A DNA stretch of 64,000 nucleotides from NCBI RefSeq assembly GCF_014650995.1, contig NZ_BMWA01000003.1, forward strand, positions 62,001-126,000, written 5' to 3'. Within the stretch, counting starts at the first letter, position 1; every line of letters begins with the position of its first letter. Shown here in pieces: positions 17,923 through 25,816 of the stretch. The position numbers were made by a program, and so were the translations under genes. The notes under the pieces are model-generated. The model ran no database searches. It saw only the letters and a list, made by a program, of their open reading frames with translations, and was not told the DNA's origin. Source of the stretch: Streptomyces viridiviolaceus (GTDB lineage Bacteria; Actinomycetota; Actinomycetes; Streptomycetales; Streptomycetaceae).

Positions 17923-19281
17923 ATGACAGTCCCTGGCGGCCGCTGGATCCAGCACTGGGATCCGGAGGACGAGACCTTCTGGAAGAAGACGGGGGAGCGG
18001 GTCGCCCGCCGGAACCTGTTCTTCTCCGTGCTATCCGAGCACATCGGTTTCTCGGTCTGGACGATGTGGTCCGTGCTGGTGCTGTTCATGGGCCCGGAGT
18101 ACGGGCTGACACCGGCCGACAAGTTCCTGCTGACGTCCGTGGTCACCCTGGTCGGGGCCGTCGTGCGGGTGCCCTACACCTTCGCGGTCGCGATCTTCGG
18201 TGGGCGGAACTGGACGATCGTCTCCGCAGGGCTGCTCCTCGTCCCGACCGTCGCGGCCTTCGTGGTCATGGAGCCGGGGACGTCCTACTCGACCTTCCTC
18301 CTCGTCGGCCTGCTGGCCGGCATCGGCGGCGGCAACTTCGCCTCCTCCATGACCAACATCAACGCCTTCTTCCCGCTGCGGAAGAAGGGCTGGGCGCTCG
18401 GACTCAACGCCGGCGGCGGCAACATCGGCGTGCCGGTCATCCAGCTCGTCGCGCTCGCGATCATCGGCGCGAGCGGCGGTCCGCGGGTGCTGCTGGGCAT
18501 CTACGTCCCGCTCATCCTGGTGGCCGCCGTGCTCGCCGCCTGCTTCATGGACAACCTCACGTCCGTGAGGAACGACACCGGGGCCGCCAAGGACGCCGCC
18601 AGGGACGCCCACACCTGGATCATGTCCGTGCTCTACATCGGCACGTTCGGCTCGTTCATCGGCTACAGCTTCGCCTTCGGGCAGGTGCTGCAGACCCAGT
18701 TCGGGCGGACCCCGCTGCAGGCGGCCTACCTCACCTTCATCGGCCCGCTGCTCGGCTCGCTGATCCGGCCGCTGGGCGGGCGGCTCGCCGACCGGTACGG
18801 CGGCGCGCGGATCACGCTGTGGAACTTCGTCGCCATGGCGGCGGCAACCGCCGTACTCGTCGCGGCGAGCATGGCGAAGTCGCTCGCCCTGTTCGTGGCC
18901 GTCTTCGTCGTCCTGTTCGTGCTCAGCGGGCTCGGCAACGGTTCGACGTTCAAGATGATCCCCGGCATCTTCCAGAACAAGGCCCTCGCGCGGGGACTGA
19001 CGGGCGAGGAGGCCGTGGCGTACGGGCGTCGTCTCTCCGGCGCCTCCATGGGCCTGATCGGCGCGGTCGGCGCGCTGGGCGGCGTCGCCATCAACCTCGC
19101 CTTCCGGCAGTCCTTCCTCTCCGTCGGCTCGGGCACCGGCGCGTTCGTCGCCTTCCTCGCCTATTACGCCGTCTGCTTCGGGGTCACCTGGGCGGTATAC
19201 CTTCGCCGCCCGGCCGCCCCGGCCGTCCGCGCGCAGGCCGACACGGAGAAGAAGTCCGAGCCCAGCTACGCCGAGGTGTGA
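17923..19281 (+). CDS. narK: Nitrate/nitrite transporter, NarK family
   Basis: A 452-aa MFS protein with 12 predicted helices. It carries NarK-family signatures: the N-terminal stretch VARRNLFFSVLSEHIGFSVWTMWSVL, GIGGGNFASSMTNINAFFP in helix 5 and GLGNGSTFKMIPGIF in helix 11, the last two being the nitrate-signature glycine-rich segments. It imports nitrate and/or exports nitrite. The ATG at 17923 has GGAGG four bases upstream; a longer frame opens at 17872. It precedes nnaR by 95 bp in the same direction. Confidence 0.88.
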   Translation: MTVPGGRWIQHWDPEDETFWKKTGERVARRNLFFSVLSEHIGFSVWTMWSVLVLFMGPEYGLTPADKFLLTSVVTLVGAVVRVPYTFAVAIFGGRNWTIVSAGLLLVPTVAAFVVMEPGTSYSTFLLVGLLAGIGGGNFASSMTNINAFFPLRKKGWALGLNAGGGNIGVPVIQLVALAIIGASGGPRVLLGIYVPLILVAAVLAACFMDNLTSVRNDTGAAKDAARDAHTWIMSVLYIGTFGSFIGYSFAFGQVLQTQFGRTPLQAAYLTFIGPLLGSLIRPLGGRLADRYGGARITLWNFVAMAAATAVLVAASMAKSLALFVAVFVVLFVLSGLGNGSTFKMIPGIFQNKALARGLTGEEAVAYGRRLSGASMGLIGAVGALGGVAINLAFRQSFLSVGSGTGAFVAFLAYYAVCFGVTWAVYLRRPAAPAVRAQADTEKKSEPSYAEV

Positions 19282-19282
19282 C

Positions 19283-19332
19283 GTAACACTGGTGACATGA
19301 AGCCGAACCGAGCCCGTCACGCACCGTTGACA
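19283..19332 (+). promoter_or_regulatory. nnaR upstream region: 11-bp-phased pentamers and TTGACA
   Basis: Pentamers GTAAC (19283), GACAT (19294), GAACC (19305) and GTCAC (19316) are each separated by six bases, followed by TTGACA at 19327-19332. GTAAC-n6-GACAT partly fits the GlnR box gTnAC-n6-GaAAC. TTGACA is a good -35, but the -10 is unclear. Confidence 0.4.
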
Positions 19333-19376
19333 GGCTCCTGGGCAGGTACGGGACAGCCGAGCGCGGGACGAGAGCC

Positions 19377-20528
19377 ATGGACGACGAACGACAGCCACCG
19401 GAACACGGCCCTCTCGCCGGATTCACCGTGGGGGTGACCGCCGCACGCCGGGCGGACGAGCTGGGCGCGCTGCTCCAGCGGCGCGGCGCCGCAGTCCTGC
19501 ACGCCCCGGCGCTGCGGATCGTGCCGCTCGCCGACGACAGCGAACTGCTGGCGGCGACCAAGCAGCTGATCGATCAGGCGCCGGACGTCGTGGTGGCCAC
19601 CACCGCCATCGGCTTCCGGGGCTGGGTCGAGGCCGCCGAGGGCTGGGGGCTGGGCCAGGCCCTGCTCGAGCGGCTCGGTGAGGTGGAGCTGCTGGCCCGC
19701 GGCCCCAAGGTCAAGGGTGCCGTCCGGGCGGCCGGGCTGACGGAGCAGTGGTCGCCGTCGTCGGAGTCCATGGCCGAGGTGCTGGACCGGCTCCTGGAGC
19801 AGGGCGTCGACGGCCGCCGGGTCGCCGTACAGCTGCACGGCGAGCCGCTGCCGGGCTTCGTGGAGGCGCTGCGGGCGGGCGGGGCGGAGGTCGTCGGGGT
19901 TCCCGTGTACCGGTGGCTGCCGCCGGAGGACATCGGCCCGGTCGACCGGCTGCTGGACGCCACGGTCGCCCGCGGCGTGGACGCCCTGACCTTCACCAGC
20001 GCCCCGGCCGCCGCGTCCCTGCTGTCCCGGGCCGAGGAGCGGGGCCAACTGCCCGAGCTGCTCGCCGCGCTCGCCCACGACGTGCTGCCGGCCTGCGTCG
20101 GCCCGGTCACCGCGGTGCCGCTCCAGGCACACGGCGTCGACACGGTCCAGCCCGAGCGGTTCCGGCTCGGCCCGCTCGTGCAACTGCTGTGCCAGGAGCT
20201 TCCGGCGCGGGCGCGGGCGCTGCCGCTCGCGGGACACCAGGTGGAGATCCGCGGGCACGCGGTGCTGGTCGACGGCGAGCTCAAGCCGGTGCCGCCCACC
20301 GGGATGGCCCTGCTGCGGACGCTGGCCCGGAGGCCGGGCTGGGTCGTGCCCCGCGCGGAGCTGCTGCGGGCGCTGCCGGGAGCCGGGCGCGACGAGCACG
20401 CCGTGGAGACGGCGATGGCACGGCTGCGCACCGCCCTCGGCACGCCCAAGCTGATCCAGACGGTGGTGAAGCGGGGGTACCGCCTGGCCCTGGACCCGGC
20501 CGCGGACAGCAAGTACGCGGACGCGTGA
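19377..20528 (+). CDS. nnaR: NnaR-type regulator: uroporphyrinogen-III synthase-like domain plus winged helix
   Basis: A 383-aa two-domain protein. Residues 1-260 have the HemD fold (FTVGVTAARRADELGALLQRRGAAVLHAPALRIVPL). Residues 275-375 are an OmpR/PhoB-type winged helix (PVPPTGMALLRTLARRPGWVVPRAELLRAL, then VETAMARLRTALG and TVVKRGYRL). NnaR of S. coelicolor has this design and acts with GlnR on nitrate/nitrite assimilation genes (established knowledge). Adjacent narK supports that. Whether the HemD-like half is catalytic cannot be read here. The ATG at 19377 is the natural start. Confidence 0.85.
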   Translation: MDDERQPPEHGPLAGFTVGVTAARRADELGALLQRRGAAVLHAPALRIVPLADDSELLAATKQLIDQAPDVVVATTAIGFRGWVEAAEGWGLGQALLERLGEVELLARGPKVKGAVRAAGLTEQWSPSSESMAEVLDRLLEQGVDGRRVAVQLHGEPLPGFVEALRAGGAEVVGVPVYRWLPPEDIGPVDRLLDATVARGVDALTFTSAPAAASLLSRAEERGQLPELLAALAHDVLPACVGPVTAVPLQAHGVDTVQPERFRLGPLVQLLCQELPARARALPLAGHQVEIRGHAVLVDGELKPVPPTGMALLRTLARRPGWVVPRAELLRALPGAGRDEHAVETAMARLRTALGTPKLIQTVVKRGYRLALDPAADSKYADA

Positions 20529-20635
20529 CCCTCCGGCACACCGCCGAACCTTCCGCCGAGCGCGGGGGCCGTTCGAGGGGTTACGGGGGCGGAAGCGGGC
20601 AGGCACTGTAGAGGGAGTTCTTCCGAAGCGCTCCA

Positions 20636-20656
20636 GGAGCGCCGCGGAGGCGCTCC
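20636..20656 (+). terminator. Possible terminator after nnaR
   Basis: An 8-bp stem GGAGCGCC/GGCGCTCC with a 5-base loop lies 108 bases past the nnaR stop and 56 bases before the next start. There is no T run, so it may instead be a leader structure of the CGNR gene. Confidence 0.4.
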
Positions 20657-20711
20657 ACCTGCTCCCCTCCCGGCCCGCCCCACCGGGCAACCCCTAGGCG
20701 GTGACAGGCAC

Positions 20712-21305
20712 ATGGCACTGGGCACGGCCACGGCCCCGTACGAGCTGCGGTTCGACACCGGACGGGTCTGTCTGGACCTCCTCGCCACCACCCACCCCGT
20801 GGAACGGCTCGGCTCCGTCGAGGTGCTGCGGGCCTGGATCACCGGATCCGGGCTCGTCCCACCGGGCACCCCGCTGGCCCACGCCGACCTCTCCTGGCTG
20901 GTCGGCTTCCGCGAACTGCGCCTGCAGACCGCGAGGTTGGTGCGTGCCCGGCCGGCCCCCGGCGCCCCGCCGTACGACCGCGCGCTCGCCCGCGTCAACG
21001 ACCTCGCCCGCGGCGCGCCCCCGGCCCCGCGCGCGGTGCGCGGCGAGGACGGCGTCCTGGTACGGGAGTTGACCGGACCGCCCCTGTGCGTGGAACTGCT
21101 CGGCGCGGTCGCCCGGGACGCCGTGGACCTGCTCACCGATCCCGAGGCACGGGCGAGCCTGCGCCAGTGCGAGGGCGACAACTGCCCCATCGTGTACGTG
21201 GACACGTCCCGGGGACGCCGCAGGCGCTGGTGTTCCAGTGAGATCTGCGGGAACCGCGAGCGGGTCGCCCGGCACCGCCGCCGCGCCGCCGTGTCCCGCG
21301 CGTAG
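20712..21305 (+). CDS. CGNR zinc-finger (ABATE-domain) protein
   Basis: A 197-aa protein with the ABATE/DUF1470 layout. The N-terminal domain begins YELRFDTGRVCLDLLATTHP, and the C-terminal zinc finger has CEGDNC, then RRRWCSSEICGNRERVARHRRR, holding the Cys pairs and the CGNR signature. The family is thought to consist of DNA-binding regulators, mostly uncharacterised. The ATG at 20712 lacks a strong ribosome site. It stands alone between nnaR and sigU. Confidence 0.85.
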   Translation: MALGTATAPYELRFDTGRVCLDLLATTHPVERLGSVEVLRAWITGSGLVPPGTPLAHADLSWLVGFRELRLQTARLVRARPAPGAPPYDRALARVNDLARGAPPAPRAVRGEDGVLVRELTGPPLCVELLGAVARDAVDLLTDPEARASLRQCEGDNCPIVYVDTSRGRRRRWCSSEICGNRERVARHRRRAAVSRA

Positions 21306-21421
21306 GCCCTTTCGGCGCCGCCGAAGAAATCTGTCCCCTTGCTTTGAACGCCCCGCGCCCCGCATCCGTACCGGATGGGCGAGCGACCGACTGGGGGAAC
21401 CCCCGGACATCGGAGGTGGGC

Positions 21422-21997
21422 GTGCGCAAGGATCCCGTCGTGGCCAGTGAAGGTGGAGCGAGGGCCCGACATCGCATGTCCCAGCCCTCGGAGCCCGACG
21501 AGGAGCTGATGCGTGCCCTGTACCGCGAGCACGCCGGACCTCTGCTGGCGTACGTGCTGCGGCTGGTCGCGGGGGACCGGCAACGCGCCGAGGACGTCGT
21601 CCAGGAGACGCTCATCCGTGCCTGGAAGAACGCCGGTCAGCTCAATCGTGCGACCGGATCGGTACGCCCCTGGCTGGTGACGGTCGCCCGGCGCATCGTC
21701 ATCGACGGCCACCGCAGCCGGCAGGCCCGGCCGCAGGAGGTCGATCCGTCGCCGCTGGAGGTCATCCCCGCGGAGGACGAGATCGACAAGGCGCTGTGGC
21801 TGATGACGCTGTCGGACGCGCTCGACGACCTGACCCCGGCCCACCGGGAGGTACTCGTCGAGACGTACTTCAAAGGGCGTACCGTCAATGAGGCGGCGCA
21901 GACCCTGGGCATACCGAGCGGCACCGTCCGCTCGCGGGTGTTCTACGCCCTGCGTTCGATGAAGCTGGCACTGGAGGAGCGGGGGGTGACGGCGTGA
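21422..21997 (+). CDS. sigU: ECF sigma factor (SigU-like)
   Basis: A 191-aa sigma-70 family factor. Region 2 is at about 20-90 (LMRALYREHAGPLLAYVLRLVAGDRQRAEDVVQETLIRAWKN, RPWLVTVARRIVIDGHR) and region 4 at about 120-185 (LDDLTPAHREVLVETYFKGRTVNEAAQTLGIPSGTVRSRVFYALRSMK). The GTG at 21422 follows GGAGG by 5 bases; the frame opens at 21344, but that start has no ribosome site. The stop overlaps the start of a ZAS-type anti-sigma gene, so its activity is likely held by that partner. Identity with SigU rests on gene order and partner. Confidence 0.88.
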   Translation: MRKDPVVASEGGARARHRMSQPSEPDEELMRALYREHAGPLLAYVLRLVAGDRQRAEDVVQETLIRAWKNAGQLNRATGSVRPWLVTVARRIVIDGHRSRQARPQEVDPSPLEVIPAEDEIDKALWLMTLSDALDDLTPAHREVLVETYFKGRTVNEAAQTLGIPSGTVRSRVFYALRSMKLALEERGVTA

Positions 21998-22842
21998 TGA
22001 GCGGGTACGGGGGATTTCAGGGATTCGGCGAGGGATTCGGCTCGGGTGGTTCGGGTAATTCTGCCCCCATGCAGGGATCATCGGTGCCGAACGAACACGA
22101 GACCGTCGGCGCCTACGCCCTCGGGATTCTCGACGACGCCGAAGCAACCGCTTTCGAGGCGCACCTCGCGGGCTGCGAGTGGTGTGCCCAGCAGCTCGAC
22201 GAGCTGGCCGGGATGGAGCCGATGCTGGCCGCGCTCGCGGACCTGCCGGGCGCCGGCACGCCCGCGATCGCCGAGTCGCTGACCGTGAAGCCCAGCCCGC
22301 GGCTGGCGGAGAAGCTCGTCGACGAGGTCGCCGAGCGTCGCGCCCGCAAACGGCGCCGCAACTTCTACCTGGTGGGCACCGCGGCGGCCCTGATCATCGG
22401 CGGCCCGTTCGCCGCGGTGGCGACGACCGGCGGCGGTGACGACGGCGGCGGCCGGAAGACCGAGGCGCAGCAGACCGCCGGCCCCGCCGAGTCCGCGTTC
22501 GCGGCCATGCCCGACCGGGTCACGGCGACCGACCCGGCCACCAAGGTCAGCGCGACCGTGGCCCTGGAGAAGAAGGCCTGGGGCACCCACGCGGTCCTGG
22601 AGCTGAAGAACGTCAAGGGCCCGGAGAAGTGCTCGCTGATCGCCGTCGGCAAGAACGGCGAACGCGAGACGGTCACCTCCTGGGCGGTCCCGGACTGGGG
22701 GTACGGCATTCCGGGAGCCACCACCGACCGGGCCAAGGAACCGCTCTACGTGCACGGCGGTGCCGCCTTCGAGCCCAACCAGATCGACCACTTCGAGGTC
22801 ATGACCTTCGACGGGAAGCGTCTGGTGGAGGTCGACGCGTAG
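21994..22842 (+). CDS. rsuA: Zinc-binding membrane anti-sigma factor (RsuA-like)
   Basis: A 282-aa anti-sigma protein. The cytosolic domain has the ZAS motif H57-x3-C61-x2-C64 (HLAGCEWC) within VGAYALGILDDAEATAFEAHLAGC. One membrane helix follows (FYLVGTAAALIIGGPFAAVAT), then a ~150-residue outer domain that may sense the envelope. The GTG at 21994 overlaps the sigU stop by 4 bases; an ATG at 21997 is equally possible. The translational coupling fits a sigma/anti-sigma pair. Confidence 0.87.
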   Translation: MMSGYGGFQGFGEGFGSGGSGNSAPMQGSSVPNEHETVGAYALGILDDAEATAFEAHLAGCEWCAQQLDELAGMEPMLAALADLPGAGTPAIAESLTVKPSPRLAEKLVDEVAERRARKRRRNFYLVGTAAALIIGGPFAAVATTGGGDDGGGRKTEAQQTAGPAESAFAAMPDRVTATDPATKVSATVALEKKAWGTHAVLELKNVKGPEKCSLIAVGKNGERETVTSWAVPDWGYGIPGATTDRAKEPLYVHGGAAFEPNQIDHFEVMTFDGKRLVEVDA

Positions 22843-22856
22843 GCCGGGCGATCCCG

Positions 22857-22892
22857 CCCGACCCCGCGGACACGGTCTCCCGCGGGGTCGGG
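22857..22892 (+). terminator. Rho-independent terminator of sigU-rsuA
   Basis: A 13-bp perfect stem (22857-22869 with 22880-22892) and a 10-base loop begin 15 bases after the rsuA stop. Confidence 0.85.
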
Positions 22893-23039
22893 TCCGCCCC
22901 CGCACGGGTGGCGACCATGCCTGCCGGGGCGTCGCGCGCGGCGGCGGAAACCGGGCGTGCGGTGCCCGGTGGGCCCCGGCGACCCGGGGGACGCCCCTGC
23001 GGCTGGGGCGGGTCCCGCCGGACGGCCCCGTAGCCTCTC

Positions 23040-23091
23040 GGGCCCCCTTGGCGTACGGTTGACGGCTGCCCAGCACGTCAGAAGGGGGCCC
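23040..23091 (+). promoter_or_regulatory. Inverted repeat covering the ribosome site of the HelD-like gene
   Basis: GGGCCCCCTT at 23040-23049 pairs perfectly with AAGGGGGCCC at 23082-23091. The right arm contains the Shine-Dalgarno sequence and ends 1 base before the GTG. If the transcript includes the left arm, this hairpin would mask initiation. TAGCCT (23031-23036) or TACGGT (23054-23059) could be the -10. Confidence 0.5.
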
Positions 23092-23092
23092 G

Positions 23093-25414
23093 GTGGCCGC
23101 ACAGGCTCAACAGGATTCAGCGGTCGACTCGGTTCACGGCGCCGCGACGGATGCCGTACACGACTCCGTACGGGACCGAGAGATCAGCGTGGAACAGGCA
23201 CACCTGGACCGGGTGTACCGCCGGCTGGAGGAGAAGATCCACGAGGCCGAGTTCCTCATGAACGACGCGGCCCAGCGCGGCCAGGTCGGCACGCCCGGCG
23301 CGCTGGCCGAGCGCGACGCGCAGGTCTTCCGCGCCGGCGTCCACCTCAACCGCCTGAACAACGAGTTCGAGGACTTCCTCTTCGGCCGCATCGACCTGCT
23401 CCTCGGCAAGGACGGCAAGAAGGGCCCCGACGGCGCCTACACCGCCGTGGAGCCGGCCGAGGGCGCCGTACGGGCCGACAACACCGCCGACATCGCCGAG
23501 ACCCTGCACATCGGCCGCATCGGCGTCCTGGACGAGGACTACGCCCCGCTGGTCATCGACTGGCGGGCCCCCGCCGCCGCCCCCTTCTACCGCTCCACCC
23601 CGGTCGAGCCGGGCCGGGTCGTCCGCCGCCGGGTCATCCGCTCCAAGGGCCGGCGCGTCCTCGGCGTCGAGGACGACCTGATGCGGCCCGAGATCTCGGC
23701 GTACCTGGACGGTGCCGAGCTGCCCGTCATCGGCGACGGAGCCCTGATGGCGGCCCTCGGCCAGGCCCGCACCCACACCATGCGGGACATCGTGGCCTCC
23801 ATCCAGGCCGAGCAGGACCTGGTGATCCGCGCCCCCGCCGCCTCCGTGACGTACGTGGAGGGCGGCCCGGGCACCGGCAAGACGGCCGTCGCCCTGCACC
23901 GGGCGGCGTACCTGCTCTACCAGGACCGGCGCCGGTACGCGGGCGGCATCCTCATCGTCTCCCCGACCCCGCTGCTGGTGGCGTACACCGAGGGCGTGCT
24001 GCCCTCCCTCGGCGAGGAGGGCCAGGTCGCCATCCGCGCCATCGGCTCACTGGTCGACGGCGCCGAGGCGACGCTGTACGACTCCCCGTCCACCGCCCGC
24101 GCCAAGGGCTCGTCCCGCATGCTCAAGGTGCTGCGCAAGGCCGCGCGCGGAGCGCTGGAGTCGAACGGTTCGCCGCAGCGGCTGCGGGTCGTCGCCTTCG
24201 GCCGCCGCCTCGAACTGGAGGCCGAGGAGCTGGAGGCCGTCCGGCGCGCCGCCCTCGGCGGGACGGCCCCGGTGAACCTGCTGCGTCCGCGCGCCCGCAA
24301 GCTGCTCCTGGACGCCCTGTGGGAGAAGTCGGGCGCCGCCGGCCGCCACACCGACCCGGAGCTGGCCGCCGAGCTGCGCTCCTCCTTCGACGAGGACGTC
24401 AGCTCCGAGGACTCCTTCACCGGCTTCCTCGACGCCTGGTGGCCCGAGCTGACCCCGCGGGGGGTGCTGGCGGCCATGGCGGACGAGCGGCGGCTGGGCC
24501 GCTGGGCGCGGCGGGTCCTCAATCCCGGCGAGGTCCGCAAGGTGGCCCGTTCGCTCCGGCGCGACGGCCACTCGGTGCACGACATCGCCCTGCTCGACGA
24601 GCTCCAGGCCGTCCTCGGCGCCCCGGCCCGCCCCCGCAGGAAGCGTGAGCTCGATCCGCTGGAGCAGCTCACGGGCCTCGAGGAGCTGATGCCGCAGCGC
24701 GAGGAGACCCAGCGGGAGCGGGCCGAGCGGCTGGCCCAGGAGCGCACCGAGTACGCCCACGTCATCGTCGACGAGGCGCAGGACCTGACGCCCATGCAGT
24801 GGCGGATGGTCGGCCGTCGCGGCCGGCACGCCACCTGGACGGTCGTCGGCGACCCCGCCCAGTCCTCCTGGTCCGACCCGGACGAGGCGGCGGCGGCCCG
24901 CGACGAGGCCCTGGGCACCCGCCCGCGCCGCCGCTTCGAGCTCACGGTGAACTACCGCAACCCGGCCGAGATCGCCGAGCTGGCGGCCCGGGTGCTCGCG
25001 CTCGCCATGCCGGGTTCGCAGTCGCCGACGGCCGTGCGCTCCACCGGCGTGGAGCCCCGCTTCACCGTCGTACGGGACTCCCTGGCCGACACCGTCAGGG
25101 CCGAGGCCGCCCGGCTGCTGGACCTCGTCGACGGCACGGTCGGCGTCGTCGTCGCGATGAACCGCCGCGAGGAGGCCCGGCGCTGGCTCGCCGGGCTCGG
25201 AGACCGGGTGGTGGCGCTGGGCAGCCTGGAGGCGAAGGGCCTGGAGTACGACGCCACGGTCGTGGTCTCCCCGGCCGAGATCGCGGACGAGTCGCCCGCC
25301 GGGCTCCGCGTGCTGTACGTCGCGCTGACCCGCGCCACCCAGCAGCTGACGGTCGTCTCCAGCGAGCGGGACGAGCCGGACGCCGCCGGGGTGCCGGACC
25401 TGTTGCGCGACTGA
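23093..25414 (+). CDS. helD: HelD-like RNA polymerase-recycling ATPase (UvrD/Rep fold)
   Basis: A 773-aa superfamily 1 ATPase. The N-terminal coiled arm (about 30-90, ISVEQAHLDRVYRRLEEKIHEAEFLM) is typical of HelD and enters RNA polymerase. Walker A GGPGTGKT is at 257-264, motif II VIVDEAQDLTPMQWR at about 560, motif III GDPAQSSW, and motifs V/VI near the end (AKGLEYDATVVV, LYVALTRATQQL). HelD proteins remove RNA polymerase from stalled or non-productive complexes; some Streptomyces homologues give rifamycin tolerance (established knowledge). GAAGGGGG serves the GTG start. No rifamycin-associated element was seen upstream. Confidence 0.85.
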   Translation: MAAQAQQDSAVDSVHGAATDAVHDSVRDREISVEQAHLDRVYRRLEEKIHEAEFLMNDAAQRGQVGTPGALAERDAQVFRAGVHLNRLNNEFEDFLFGRIDLLLGKDGKKGPDGAYTAVEPAEGAVRADNTADIAETLHIGRIGVLDEDYAPLVIDWRAPAAAPFYRSTPVEPGRVVRRRVIRSKGRRVLGVEDDLMRPEISAYLDGAELPVIGDGALMAALGQARTHTMRDIVASIQAEQDLVIRAPAASVTYVEGGPGTGKTAVALHRAAYLLYQDRRRYAGGILIVSPTPLLVAYTEGVLPSLGEEGQVAIRAIGSLVDGAEATLYDSPSTARAKGSSRMLKVLRKAARGALESNGSPQRLRVVAFGRRLELEAEELEAVRRAALGGTAPVNLLRPRARKLLLDALWEKSGAAGRHTDPELAAELRSSFDEDVSSEDSFTGFLDAWWPELTPRGVLAAMADERRLGRWARRVLNPGEVRKVARSLRRDGHSVHDIALLDELQAVLGAPARPRRKRELDPLEQLTGLEELMPQREETQRERAERLAQERTEYAHVIVDEAQDLTPMQWRMVGRRGRHATWTVVGDPAQSSWSDPDEAAAARDEALGTRPRRRFELTVNYRNPAEIAELAARVLALAMPGSQSPTAVRSTGVEPRFTVVRDSLADTVRAEAARLLDLVDGTVGVVVAMNRREEARRWLAGLGDRVVALGSLEAKGLEYDATVVVSPAEIADESPAGLRVLYVALTRATQQLTVVSSERDEPDAAGVPDLLRD

Positions 25415-25430
25415 CGCCACCGGGACACAC

Positions 25431-25464
25431 GTGAGGCCCGCGCCGTCTCCGGCGCGGGCCTCAC
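25431..25464. terminator. Terminator of the HelD-like gene, also 3' end of a minus-strand RNA
   Basis: A perfect 15-bp stem (25431-25445 with 25450-25464) with a 4-base loop lies 16 bases past the helD stop. In minus orientation it closes the candidate small RNA. Confidence 0.85.
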
Positions 25465-25566
25465 GCGATGTTCAAGTGGCACCGACCCGCCATGCTCGCC
25501 TCGCGGCAAGTGGTCGCTCGTAGCGACGAAGGTTGGGCCCGGGGGCTTGGATCGGGCCGGTGCCAC
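25431..25566 (-). ncRNA. Candidate structured small RNA, ~136 nt
   Basis: Read on the minus strand, bases 25566-25553 pair with 25489-25476 in a 14-position stem (GUGGCACCG-G-CCCG with CGGG-U-CGGUGCCAC). The one non-Watson-Crick position is G.U on minus and A.C on plus. Inside are hairpin GUCGCU-ACG-AGCGAC (25527-25513) and hairpin CUUGCC-GCGA-GGCGAG (25510-25495), a GNRA tetraloop whose U.G pair is again possible only on minus. The terminator hairpin follows. A promoter-like TTGTCT-16-TACCTT lies just upstream. No open frame explains it. The family is unknown. Confidence 0.6.
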
Positions 25567-25570
25567 ATCC

Positions 25571-25598
25571 AAGGTAACAAACGATCCCCGCAAGACAA
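25571..25598 (-). promoter_or_regulatory. Candidate promoter of the minus-strand small RNA
   Basis: TTGTCT at 25598-25593 and TACCTT at 25576-25571 (minus strand) are 16 bases apart, placing the start at about 25566-25564, the first bases of the long stem. The rest of the gap to the malic enzyme start (25600-25816) holds that gene's leader; TATGGT near 25663 on plus is a possible -10. Confidence 0.5.
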
Positions 25599-25816
25599 TT
25601 CCCGTCCCGAGGGTTCCTTCTCCGGGTGAGGTTCACCTCTTCCGTCCGCCCCCAACTTCTCGTATGGTGGAAGTCGTTTTCCGAAATCGATGGCTTCCGG
25701 TTGTACGGGCCGCGAACAAAACGTTCGCAACCCGGGGCGGCTACCGCGTACTCGGCGGTAGGTGCGACGATCGGACGGCACGACCAGCGACACGGTGAAA
25801 GCAGAGGAAGTCGGCC

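Noticed and set aside
21344..21421. Upstream start for sigU
   Set aside because: There is no ribosome site, and the added residues do not resemble sigma region 2; GGAGG before the GTG at 21422 is decisive.
23030..23092. Rifamycin-associated element upstream of helD
   Set aside because: The inverted repeat GGGCCCCCTT/AAGGGGGCCC does not match the remembered RAE (GGGGCTTGC then GGCAAGGCCC), so induction by rifamycin is not claimed.
25476..25566. Possible tRNA or tRNA-like gene in the helD-malic enzyme gap
   Set aside because: The long closing stem and inner hairpins do not give D, anticodon and T arms of proper size, and there is no TTCRANN loop. It was kept as an unclassified RNA instead.
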